Shown: positions 7,975 through 14,046 of the stretch, piece after piece
Layout: every line of letters begins with the position of its first letter
Position numbering within the stretch: the stretch's first letter is position 1
Assembly: GCA_031273705.1 (NCBI GenBank)
Contig: JAISRJ010000143.1
Location: forward strand, 1 to 14,046
Length of the DNA stretch: 14,046 nt
Direction: 5' to 3'
From: Clostridiales bacterium
GTDB lineage: Bacteria; Bacillota; Clostridia; Lachnospirales; WQUN01
Translations under genes and position numbers: made by a program
The notes under the pieces: generated by a model
The model's input: only the letters and a program-made list of their open reading frames with translations
Databases searched by the model: none
Told to the model about the DNA's origin: nothing

Positions 7975-8912
7975 ACAGCTTCCGTGGGCACAGGTACTCT
8001 TCCCGCAATATCCTCTAATAATTGTGAAGCATCGGACATACCACGAGTTATTATTCGATGAGAAAACACCGGAATAAGAAGAGTTTTTATGTCCTCTGGA
8101 ATTACATAATCGCGCCCTTTAATCAGCGCGAAAGCCTGAGCCGCCCTTGCTAAGGATAACGACCCTCGTGGGCTTACTCCTAATATGACCGAATCAGCGT
8201 CGCGAGTCGCCTCTGTAAGGCGTACTATATAGGACGACAGATCGGTATGCAAATGGACGGACTTGACAATTTGGCGTGTTTCGATCAAATCCCGCTTGCC
8301 GCAAACCGAGGATAACGCTCGAAAAGGATCGTCGTTTACAAAACGCCGAATAATCTCCGACGCGCCTGCCGAATCGGGATACCCCAATGATAATCGCATA
8401 AGGAATCGATCAAGCTGCGCCTCCGGCAACGGAAAAGTTCCTTGAGTCTCAATCGGGTTTTGAGTGGCGATGACAAAGAATGGTTCATCCAATTTATATG
8501 TCTCGCCGTCAACGGAAATTTGGTGTTCTTCCATGCTCTCCAGCAGACCGGATTGAGTTCGGGGGGTTGCTCTGTTTATCTCGTCGGCAAGCAGAATATT
8601 TGTGAACAGCCCTCCCTGCCTAAAAGTAAATTCGCCTGTTTTTGGATTGTAATAGTTTATGCCTGTCATATCGGATGGGAGCAAGTCAGGCGTAAATTGA
8701 ATGCGTTTGAAAATCACATCGAACGATCTCGCCAGCGATTTAGCGAGCATGGTTTTTCCTGTTCCGGGCATATCTTCCAGCAACACATGTCCGGATGCCA
8801 ACAGTGCGGTAAGTATAAGATTTATTTCGGCGGTTTTGCCCACTATTATGGTTTCTATGTTGGTCCTTATTTCGGCGGCTTTCAGCGACGCCTCCGCGAT
8901 ATTAATATGCAT
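7962..8912 (-). CDS. MoxR-type AAA+ ATPase
   Basis: This 316-residue cytosolic AAA+ ATPase has an intact active site: Walker A EDMPGTGKT (46-54), Walker B LLADE (107-111) followed by INRA, sensor-1 asparagine N152 in ATQNP, and the arginine finger in EAQLDRF (R169). The C-terminal lid contains SPRGSLSLARAAQA and the YVIPEDIK segment. MoxR proteins act as chaperone-like remodelers, usually with VWA or DUF58 partners encoded alongside. ATG at 8912 was chosen over the GTG one codon earlier (8915) because it has GGAG five bases away and shares its A with the TGA of the small upstream gene (TGATG). It overlaps the DUF58 gene downstream. Confidence 0.94.
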   Translation of the reverse strand: MHINIAEASLKAAEIRTNIETIIVGKTAEINLILTALLASGHVLLEDMPGTGKTMLAKSLARSFDVIFKRIQFTPDLLPSDMTGINYYNPKTGEFTFRQGGLFTNILLADEINRATPRTQSGLLESMEEHQISVDGETYKLDEPFFVIATQNPIETQGTFPLPEAQLDRFLMRLSLGYPDSAGASEIIRRFVNDDPFRALSSVCGKRDLIETRQIVKSVHLHTDLSSYIVRLTEATRDADSVILGVSPRGSLSLARAAQAFALIKGRDYVIPEDIKTLLIPVFSHRIITRGMSDASQLLEDIAGRVPVPTEAVWKK

Positions 8913-9058
8913 CACCTCTCCGCAGGGTGCTTACCCGGCAAACCCATCTGCCTGCGTATCTCGTACAGCATCTCTACTTGCGCCGGATTAAATTTCTTTG
9001 GACCGCCAAGCGTCTTAGATTTATACAATAGCTCGGCGTAAAACTCAACGGATTCCAT
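8912..9058 (-). CDS. Small protein of 48 residues coupled to MoxR
   Basis: A short frame from ATG at 9058 to TGA at 8912 encodes a hydrophilic, probably helical protein. It begins MESVEFYAELLYKSKTLGG, continues with PKKFNPAQVEMLYEIRRQMG and ends GLPGKHPAER. There is no signal or membrane segment. It fills what would otherwise be an unexplained gap between the pilin-like gene (21 bases away) and MoxR, and its stop overlaps the MoxR start as TGATG, the classic arrangement for translational coupling. No good ribosome site lies before its own ATG, so it may depend on ribosomes finishing the upstream gene. I do not recognise a family. A role as adaptor or regulator of MoxR is only inferred from position. 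Confidence 0.65.
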   Translation of the reverse strand: MESVEFYAELLYKSKTLGGPKKFNPAQVEMLYEIRRQMGLPGKHPAER

Positions 9059-9079
9059 TTTATCAAATGTATGTGCCGC

Positions 9080-9676
9080 TTAGGACGTATAGTTATCCGA
9101 CCGGGTTAATTTTGTTAAGATCAATCGCTGGCGGGTCGGGCCGTCTCCGGGGTTTTCCCAGACAGCCAAGGCATTGATTGATACTTCGGAAGGCGATGGC
9201 CCGGCGCCGGCATGGGTAAGATTTTTAGTTAATACGGTTATGTACAATTCATTGTTTGGTAAAAGGCTTGTGGATACAAAAATTTGAATGTTCAGGTCGT
9301 TATCCTGAGAGAGGTAAAAGGATTCGGATACTGTCGGTTCAAATAGGTTTATAGCTTCTTTCTGAAATATATCCTCGGCCGTTTTAGTTAAATCAGAGAA
9401 ATCCGAGCTTTCCGGATCAAGGCGAGACTCGCAGAGTGAGATTATTTCATCCAGGTTCGCTTCAATTTGGTTGTTCAGATGCTCGGTATATGTATCGGCC
9501 ATATCGGCGGCGAGATTGTAGAGACCGGCATATCGCCGATGCAGGTTAGACATTCTATACTCCGCGGCTGTTATGCTAAATTGTACGGTTACAAGCATAG
9601 TAATGGTGATCATAATAAGTGTGAGTTGAACAGTAATGCTTCCGTGTTCGTCTGTTATTTTCATAATCTTTTTCAT
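9080..9676 (-). CDS. Membrane-anchored pilin/TadE-like protein
   Basis: This 198-residue product has a short charged N-terminus followed by HGSITVQLTLIMITITML, a hydrophobic helix of about 25 residues starting at a glycine-serine junction (G12). The rest is soluble and acidic, with a helical segment after the membrane helix and a beta-rich C-terminal half. The layout recalls exported pilin-like or TadE-like proteins of Firmicutes; the usual Glu at position +5 is replaced by Gln, so classical prepilin processing is doubtful. The ATG overlaps the TAA of the preceding pseudopilin gene (TAATG) and lacks a clear ribosome site, so the two are probably co-translated and may work together at the cell surface. 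Confidence 0.7.
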   Translation of the reverse strand: MKKIMKITDEHGSITVQLTLIMITITMLVTVQFSITAAEYRMSNLHRRYAGLYNLAADMADTYTEHLNNQIEANLDEIISLCESRLDPESSDFSDLTKTAEDIFQKEAINLFEPTVSESFYLSQDNDLNIQIFVSTSLLPNNELYITVLTKNLTHAGAGPSPSEVSINALAVWENPGDGPTRQRLILTKLTRSDNYTS

Positions 9677-10083
9677 TAATAAAGTGTCGCCTGCGTTTTT
9701 ATAACCCCGGTATGGATATCTCGGACAGCGGCGGTTATCAGATTATAATCCCCGTCAATGTGAGCTTCAGAAATAATAAGATCTGTACCAGGCGGATGTG
9801 TTACAATAACAGAACCACCGGTTGATTCCTTGAATATGACTACGCATTCAAATCTTGACTCGTTGTTAAGAGCTATGTTGAATTCATTTGACGCGCCCTC
9901 TTTTGCCGCCTGTCGCGCATCAGACAAAATGTTAGTTAATTCTAAATCCGCGTGGTAAGAACCCAGAGCGTGTTCATAATTAATCGCGGACTGGCGAATT
10001 ATAGATAATGTAGGAATTAAGCATATGGAAAATATCGCGGTACAGACCAGCACTTCCAAAAGAGTAATACCCTTTTCCTCCAT
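9676..10083 (-). CDS. Pseudopilin-like protein with prepilin cleavage motif
   Basis: This 135-residue protein starts MEEKG/ITLLEVLVCTAIFS, a good type IV prepilin leader: a short charged leader, cleavage after G5, and Glu at position +5 of the mature form (E10), followed by a hydrophobic helix. The remainder is a short soluble domain like minor pilins of the GspI/PilV size class. It should need a prepilin peptidase and an assembly ATPase, neither of which is in the window. The start is supported by AAAGGA 11 bases upstream. It is the first gene of the six-gene minus-strand unit; only about 30 bases separate it from a terminator, so the promoter location is unclear. Confidence 0.78.
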   Translation of the reverse strand: MEEKGITLLEVLVCTAIFSICLIPTLSIIRQSAINYEHALGSYHADLELTNILSDARQAAKEGASNEFNIALNNESRFECVVIFKESTGGSVIVTHPPGTDLIISEAHIDGDYNLITAAVRDIHTGVIKTQATLY

Positions 10084-10112
10084 TTTTACAGTCGTCCTTT
10101 CTATATATGTCC

Positions 10113-10156
10113 AAAAACATTCAAGCAGAATCCCCCAAAGGGAACCTTGCTTGAAT
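10113..10156 (-). terminator. Terminator after the Rpn-like gene
   Basis: ATTCAAGCA (10119-10127 on the plus strand) pairs perfectly with TGCTTGAAT (10148-10156), with further partial pairing inside. On the minus strand the stem is followed by TTTTT (10117-10113), 17 bases past the stop of the Rpn-like gene. Confidence 0.7.
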
Positions 10157-10172
10157 GAATGGAGAAAGTGCG

Positions 10173-11087
10173 TTACAACTTTATTTCTTCAACTAATTTT
10201 TTGATCCTATCAATTGGGAATTCAACGATTTCCGCCACATAATCCGGAGGATGACCTTTGCGCAATAGGTTTGCCGCCACTTCGATTTTACCACTGGCTT
10301 TACCTTCGGCTATTCCTTCGGCTTTACCTTCGGCTTTACCTTCGGCTTTACCTTCGGCTTTACCTTCGGCTTTACCTTCGGCTATCCCTTTGGCTTTACC
10401 TTTTTCTTCCGCTTCTTCAACAAACTCCGCAATCCACTCATTTAACAATTCTGACTGCATCAAAAACTCCCTCCTTACATATCTCTTAATTAGTTCTTTT
10501 GGATACTTACCAGACGCAAGTATACTCATAGCCGCCATCAAATCAGATTTACATACCGGGTCTTCCACAGTATCAATGACTTTTATAGCGGATTCGATTA
10601 CTTTCTCATCGGTTGCTATATCACTATGCTTTGTAAGAGGCAACAGCGGATATAATCCAATATATTTTCCATTAATAATATCCTTATCTTCGATTTCCCA
10701 TATTTTAATGACTTTGTAACTGTAGTCAAATAAATCGTCGTTAAGGTGATGATTTTTATTATCATCCTTATCAAAGAAAAAAATTACCGATTGCTTTATA
10801 GAAGGTAATCCTCGTTCATGGCTTACTGTATATTCCCATATATCCGCCCGATACCTAAGCATACGGCAAGGCAAAGCTTTGTCTATATATCCCATTGGTT
10901 CAAAATGAACAATGCAATCCTTGCTTAACCATTTCACACTATCCATTAGCGATTCTTTTTTTACTCGTGGCGTTAGATCGGATTGCATATCTTCCATGTG
11001 TACATTTGTTATTTCAGGGAAAATAAAATTAACCCAATCCTCAATTTTTATTTGCAACAACCGCTTTACAGGTATATCACTTTTCAT
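10173..11087 (-). CDS. Rpn/PD-(D/E)XK-like family protein with AEGK repeat tail
   Basis: This 304-residue protein resembles the recombination-promoting nuclease/transposase-like group: an EDWVNFIFPEI start, then an acidic residue (D49), a strand with VHFEPMGY (E63), and LPCRMLRYRADIWEY, which is the family's typical follow-on. Known members show H-I-E-F-Q at the active strand. Here the residue matching the catalytic Gln/Lys is methionine (M65), so nuclease activity may be lost. Residues 230-265 are nine tandem four-residue units (mostly GKAE), a low-complexity tail frequent in this family, and a short helical domain ends the protein. GGGGAG precedes the ATG. The gene has its own promoter-like and terminator signals and is more AT-rich by eye than its neighbours, suggesting horizontal arrival between secDF and the pilin-MoxR unit. 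Confidence 0.75.
   Translation of the reverse strand: MKSDIPVKRLLQIKIEDWVNFIFPEITNVHMEDMQSDLTPRVKKESLMDSVKWLSKDCIVHFEPMGYIDKALPCRMLRYRADIWEYTVSHERGLPSIKQSVIFFFDKDDNKNHHLNDDLFDYSYKVIKIWEIEDKDIINGKYIGLYPLLPLTKHSDIATDEKVIESAIKVIDTVEDPVCKSDLMAAMSILASGKYPKELIKRYVRREFLMQSELLNEWIAEFVEEAEEKGKAKGIAEGKAEGKAEGKAEGKAEGKAEGIAEGKASGKIEVAANLLRKGHPPDYVAEIVEFPIDRIKKLVEEIKL
10293..10400. repeat. Nine-copy 12-bp tandem repeat inside the Rpn-like gene
   Basis: The unit on the plus strand is TTCGGCTTTACC. Five identical copies (10317-10376) are flanked by variant copies at 10293, 10305, 10377 and 10389. On the coding strand each unit encodes Gly-Lys-Ala-Glu. Because 12 is a multiple of three, copy number can change without shifting the frame. 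Confidence 0.95.
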
Positions 11088-11158
11088 TATATCTCCCCCA
11101 TGTCATATGTACAACAGAATGCCTGATGCAATTTCAGTTATTTTTCGCTTCTGCATAA

Positions 11159-11187
11159 ATTATATCATTATTATGAAAAGAATACAA
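11159..11187 (-). promoter_or_regulatory. Possible promoter of the Rpn-like gene
   Basis: On the minus strand a perfect TATAAT (11164-11159) is preceded at 17 bases by TTGTAT (11187-11182), a weak -35 box. It lies about 70 bases before the start codon. The -35 box touches the stop of the candidate remnant frame. Confidence 0.5.
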
Positions 11188-11364
11188 TCAAAGACAGTCG
11201 GATAAGTCAAGTAAAGATCTATGCAATGTTTGTATTGCAAAATCAATATCTGAGGCATCCATTAAGTAATCGGGAAGAAACCAATTTTTGAAATTGCTAA
11301 AGTGCGGAAAAAAGTTTACTTTTTTCCACACTCTAAAATTTTTATGATTTTCCGTAACAAAAAG
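11188..11364 (-). pseudogene. Possible remnant of a gene 3' end
   Basis: A minus-strand frame of 58 sense codons between two stops has no ATG at its beginning but reads like real protein: it starts LFVTENHKNFRVW, contains FKNWFLPDYLMDASDIDF, and ends LHRSLLDLSDCL before TGA at 11190-11188. A 'TENxKxF' string also occurs in PIN-domain toxins, but that is too little to assign a family. It may be the tail of a gene whose front was lost when the island formed. A strong hairpin lies within it, which argues against it being functional; chance is also possible. The rest of 11088-11447 carries only promoter-like and hairpin sequences. Confidence 0.3.
11301..11332. repeat. Strong 15-bp inverted repeat (hairpin)
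   Basis: AGTGCGGAAAAAAGT (11301-11315) and ACTTTTTTCCACACT (11318-11332) are complementary at 14 of 15 positions with a two-base centre. The A/T-rich inner half could serve as a terminator in either direction, a second barrier beyond the secF terminator. Confidence 0.7.
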
Positions 11365-11391
11365 TCATTAATTAACAAATGATTTTTATTG

Positions 11392-11441
11392 CAAAGGGGC
11401 TGTTGCGATGCTGACAAATCAGCATCGCAACAGCCCCTTTG
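11392..11441 (-). terminator. Perfect 23-bp hairpin terminator after secF
   Basis: Arms 11392-11414 and 11419-11441 are perfectly complementary around the loop CAAA. The outer part is AAAGGGGCTGTTGC on one side and GCAACAGCCCCTTT on the other, a style common for intrinsic terminators in Clostridia. It begins seven bases past the secF stop. There is no long T-run outside the stem on either strand, so it may also act as an mRNA 3'-end stabiliser. Confidence 0.85.
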
Positions 11442-11447
11442 ACCTAT

Positions 11448-12497
11448 TCACCTATGCTTTCTATGTTTGCGGCGGGGGGAGGAGTTGACTTTCTTATCTT
11501 TTATGATTCTTTCGGCCGCTTCCGCGGAAGAGTTCGTCACTATCTTACTATTACCACCGACGTTTGTAACCACCTTATTATTGCCGCTGCCGGCGTTCGC
11601 CAAAGCTGGTTTTAAGGTTTGGGCGGGCTTTTTATTAAACATATACCAAAAACTGCCCGACAAAAATATTGAGGAATAAGCGCCGGCGATAACGCCGATC
11701 ATTATCGGTAGCGAAAATTCTTTTATGGACGACACGCCCAAAATATACAATACCAGCACCACAAGAAACACGGTGCAGGAAGTAAATATAGATCTGCGCA
11801 TAGTTTGATTGACACTGGTATTAACCAGCTCCGCAAAATCAACTCTACGCATAATGCCCCGATTTTCGCGGATCCTGTCAAAAATAACGATTGTCGAGTT
11901 AATAGAATAACCCAGTATTGTAAGGACCGCCGCTATAAACGAATAGTTTAGAGGTATGCGCAGGATAGCGTAAAACGCAATCATCACCAGCGCGTCATGC
12001 AACAGTGCTAAAATAGCCGCGGAACCCATTCTAATGTCACGGAAACGAATCGAAACATAAACTAACATAGCGGCGCATGAAACAACGACCGCCAATACTG
12101 CCGACCGCTGCATATCCTCACTGACTGTAGCGGAAATATCCGAGTAAGTGAAGGCGTCATTCGTAAGACTATATTTTTCAGAAATGGTCTGTATTAAACT
12201 CTCACGTGTTTCCTTATCAATCGAGCGCATACGGAGCATTACCTGTGTAGCGCCTGTAACTCGCTGAACCTGCGGCGCCTCTTGACCGGTTGCCTCGCGC
12301 ACTATGGTTATTATATCATCATTGCTAAACTCCTGACCTATATCTATAGTAAACGAAGTCCCGCCGGAGAATTCCACATCATAGTTAAACGCCCCTCTGC
12401 CGGAGACTTGGTTGACGATCATCACAATCACGCCAATTAGGATAGCGGCAATGGAAACAATAATAAATGTGCGTCTGTTTTCAACTATTTTTATCAT
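11448..12497 (-). CDS. secF: Protein translocase subunit SecF
   Basis: SecF pairs with SecD in the membrane and uses the proton gradient to help pull exported proteins through SecYEG. The 349-residue product has an N-terminal membrane helix, an external domain beginning with the family sequence VEFSGGTSF (41-49), and five further membrane helices. Visible landmarks are LLHDAL with D168, GYSINSTIVIFDRIREN (196-212) and QTMRRS (231-236). S201 stands where many SecF proteins have an aspartate. A basic, low-complexity C-terminal tail ends in RRKHRKHR. Its ATG directly follows the secD TAA with no gap, and its AGGAGG ribosome site lies inside secD. A perfect hairpin terminator follows. Confidence 0.96.
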   Translation of the reverse strand: MIKIVENRRTFIIVSIAAILIGVIVMIVNQVSGRGAFNYDVEFSGGTSFTIDIGQEFSNDDIITIVREATGQEAPQVQRVTGATQVMLRMRSIDKETRESLIQTISEKYSLTNDAFTYSDISATVSEDMQRSAVLAVVVSCAAMLVYVSIRFRDIRMGSAAILALLHDALVMIAFYAILRIPLNYSFIAAVLTILGYSINSTIVIFDRIRENRGIMRRVDFAELVNTSVNQTMRRSIFTSCTVFLVVLVLYILGVSSIKEFSLPIMIGVIAGAYSSIFLSGSFWYMFNKKPAQTLKPALANAGSGNNKVVTNVGGNSKIVTNSSAEAAERIIKDKKVNSSPRRKHRKHR

Positions 12498-13748
12498 TTA
12501 TGCCTGCGCCTCCTTTTTGACGGGAACAAACATCCGTGGATTTGAAATGCCTATTCCAACAAGGCTACGTAGAATAAATCGCGTTATAAAAAGGGCTGTG
12601 AACATAGAGACCGCAATACCTATAGCCAAAGTTTGAGCAAATCCCTTAATGGGACCGGTTCCCAGCCAGAACAAAACAGCGGCGGCGATAAGAGTGGTTA
12701 CATTACTGTCAAGGATAGCGGGAAACGCACGTTTAAAACTGGAGTCAACACTTGATCTGATCGAACGTCCGATAGTGATTTCCTCTTTAAAACGCTCAAA
12801 GATAATCACATTAGCGTCGACCGCCATACCTATTGAAAGGATAATCCCCGCAATACCCGGCAGAGTCAAAGTAACTCTAAATAAACTAAGTAATACCAAG
12901 ACAATACCTACATATATTACAAGAGCGATATTTGCCGCCAGACCGGATGTGCGATAAATTATAAGCATGAACAGCAACACAATACCCGTACCGATAAGAC
13001 CGGCCAATATACTTCCGTTAAGCGCGGTCGCGCCAAGTTTCGCGCCAACATTATTAATCGATAGAACCTCTAACGCGAATGGAAGTGAACCTTCACGAAT
13101 TGTGCGGGCAAGATATTCCGCCGACTCGGATGTAAAGCTGCCCTCTATAACAGCCTTACCATCTGTAATAGCGGCATTTACTGTCGGACTGGAGATCATT
13201 TCATTATCCAGGAAAATAGAAATGGTCTTATTCAGATTGTTAGTTGTGGCGTCGGCGAATTTTTGAGTGCCCTCCGGCTTAAATTCCAACGCGACGACAT
13301 ACTGGCTTGCCGCGCCCTGAGAGGGGGTATACATTTGGCGTTCGGCGCCGGCTATATCATTGCCGCTAAGCAATGTGTTGCCATCCTCGTCCTTAAAAGA
13401 CAACAGCGCTGTGGCACCAATTTCGGAAACAGCCTGTTCCGCGTCTTCCACACCGGGAATATCCACACGAATTTGATCCGTGCCCTGTGCGCCGACTTCA
13501 GCTTCTGTATAATTCTTATTGTCCAATCTGCGACGAATCAAACGGATAGCGTCGTTCATCTCAGACGAACTGGGTGTATAACTCGCCGCTCGGTAAACGA
13601 TGGAGACCCCGCCCATCAAATCCAAACCCTGTCTGATGTTTTGTACACCCATTATATGTGATTCGCCTATGCCAAAATATGACAGCACAGACAGACCGGC
13701 GGCAATAACTACCGCCAGAGCCAAGAAAAGTATGCTTCTGGCTTTCAC
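12498..13748 (-). CDS. secD: Protein translocase subunit SecD
   Basis: SecD is the larger partner of SecF in the proton-driven late step of protein export. This 416-residue protein is a compact form compared with the enterobacterial one. It has an N-terminal membrane helix (about 5-25), GLDLMGG (41-47), an external P1-type domain to about residue 235, and five more membrane helices. GMAVDANVIIFERFKEE (308-323) carries D311, at the position of the proton-pathway aspartate. The start is GTG at 13748, six bases after AGGAGGG. secF follows with no gap, and the scfB maturase gene lies upstream as in other Clostridia. A good promoter and a dyad at the predicted start site suggest separate control from scfB. 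Confidence 0.96.
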   Translation of the reverse strand: MKARSILFLALAVVIAAGLSVLSYFGIGESHIMGVQNIRQGLDLMGGVSIVYRAASYTPSSSEMNDAIRLIRRRLDNKNYTEAEVGAQGTDQIRVDIPGVEDAEQAVSEIGATALLSFKDEDGNTLLSGNDIAGAERQMYTPSQGAASQYVVALEFKPEGTQKFADATTNNLNKTISIFLDNEMISSPTVNAAITDGKAVIEGSFTSESAEYLARTIREGSLPFALEVLSINNVGAKLGATALNGSILAGLIGTGIVLLFMLIIYRTSGLAANIALVIYVGIVLVLLSLFRVTLTLPGIAGIILSIGMAVDANVIIFERFKEEITIGRSIRSSVDSSFKRAFPAILDSNVTTLIAAAVLFWLGTGPIKGFAQTLAIGIAVSMFTALFITRFILRSLVGIGISNPRMFVPVKKEAQA

Positions 13749-13776
13749 TCAAGCCCTCCTTTGGTACGTTAATATG

Positions 13777-13814
13777 TTATACTCACAAACGTATGCTCGC
13801 GATTGTGAGTATAA
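13777..13814. promoter_or_regulatory. Perfect 12-bp inverted repeat at the secDF transcription start
   Basis: TTATACTCACAA (13777-13788) and TTGTGAGTATAA (13803-13814) are exact reverse complements separated by 14 bases. The predicted transcription start from the promoter just upstream falls at about 13813, inside the distal arm. It could be a repressor operator or a 5'-end stem-loop of the secDF mRNA. No T-run follows on the minus strand, so termination is less likely. Confidence 0.75.
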
Positions 13815-13819
13815 TCTGC

Positions 13820-13848
13820 ATTATAATTTGAAAAAGCGTGTTGGTCAA
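13820..13848 (-). promoter_or_regulatory. Sigma-A-type promoter of secDF
   Basis: On the minus strand TTGACC (13848-13843) and a perfect TATAAT (13825-13820) are separated by exactly 17 bases. It sits between the scfB stop and the secD start, and no clear scfB terminator precedes it, so secDF may also receive read-through. Confidence 0.75.
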
Positions 13849-13876
13849 CAGTTTCCTACAATCTATTCGCCGGAGT

Positions 13877-14046
13877 TTACTCTTGCGAGGCTAGATAAAT
13901 AGCGCACTCAGTGCGTTTTTTCATTAACTCACAGGCCAGTTTATAAGGTTTATTTATGTCGCCGCTTATTAGGTAGGATGTCGACGCGCAACCTCCGCTG
14001 CAATAGAACTTAGCCCAACACTCGCGGCATTTAGGCTTGTGGTAGA
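13877..14046 (-). CDS. scfB: SCIFF peptide thioether maturase (radical SAM, SPASM domain), C-terminal 56 codons
   Basis: The visible end contains CRECWAKFYCSGGC, a C-x2-C-x5-C-x3-C SPASM motif that ligates an auxiliary iron-sulfur cluster, followed by GDINKPYKLACELMKKRTECA with two further conserved cysteines. This is the signature of the radical-SAM enzyme that forms thioether cross-links in the six-cysteine SCIFF peptide of Clostridia. The full enzyme is about 450 residues; its radical-SAM core and the small scfA precursor gene should lie just beyond the right edge. The stop is TAA at 13879-13877. The position directly upstream of secD-secF matches the known scfA-scfB-secD-secF order, which supports the assignment and may link peptide maturation with export. 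Confidence 0.9.
   Translation of the reverse strand, partial: YHKPKCRECWAKFYCSGGCASTSYLISGDINKPYKLACELMKKRTECAIYLASQE

Noticed and set aside
8442..9041. A 199-codon plus-strand frame
   Set aside because: It lies opposite the MoxR gene and the small coupled gene, both supported by motifs and start/stop overlaps; its translation looks like no protein family.
10293..10400. Regular repeat array considered as CRISPR
   Set aside because: Units are 12 bases, directly adjacent without spacers, and encode a four-residue protein repeat.
10214..10719. Plus-strand frames rich in LRLY or ALPS repeats
   Set aside because: They are the antisense reading of the 12-bp tandem repeat in the Rpn-like gene, which has a ribosome site, promoter and family match on the minus strand.
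13903..13921. Plus-strand hairpin CGCAC/GTGCG followed by a T-run, resembling a terminator
   Set aside because: It is inside the scfB coding region on the minus strand, no plus-strand gene reads into it, and the stem is only five base pairs.

Overview
This window comes from a low- to mid-GC Gram-positive anaerobe, most likely a member of the Clostridia. The reasons are strong AGGAGG-type ribosome sites, a lipoprotein-type transporter component, separate secD and secF genes, and above all a radical-SAM SCIFF-peptide maturase tail (scfB) directly upstream of secD-secF, an order typical of Clostridia. No rRNA, tRNA, CRISPR array, intact insertion sequence or replication origin was seen.

Left part (1-5678). 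A divergent pair of sulfur amino-acid genes opens the window: a trans-sulfuration PLP enzyme on the minus strand, cut by the window edge, and cysK on the plus strand with a near-consensus promoter. A terminator follows cysK. Next come a lone TraX-family membrane protein and a three-gene polar amino-acid-type ABC importer (lipoprotein, permease, ATPase) with its own TTGACA promoter. The importer ends at a small GTAGGGGCG-type palindrome that also supplies the stop codon of the convergent gene.

Middle part (5670-10083, minus strand). Six tightly packed genes appear to form one transcription unit. In transcription order they are a pseudopilin-like protein, a second membrane-anchored pilin/TadE-like protein, a 48-residue small protein, a MoxR-type AAA+ ATPase, a DUF58 protein, and a membrane protein with a DUF4129-like tail. 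This looks like the widespread MoxR-DUF58-transglutaminase module, but without the transglutaminase core and with two pilin-like exported proteins and a tiny coupled protein added. It is the best candidate here for an under-described system.

Right part (10113-14046, minus strand). An Rpn/PD-(D/E)XK-like protein with an AEGK tandem-repeat tail sits in an AT-rich island with strong hairpins and a possible gene remnant. Beyond a perfect 23-bp hairpin terminator lie secF and secD, which abut exactly. secDF has its own promoter, with a perfect 12-bp inverted repeat at the predicted transcription start. The last 56 codons of scfB close the window.
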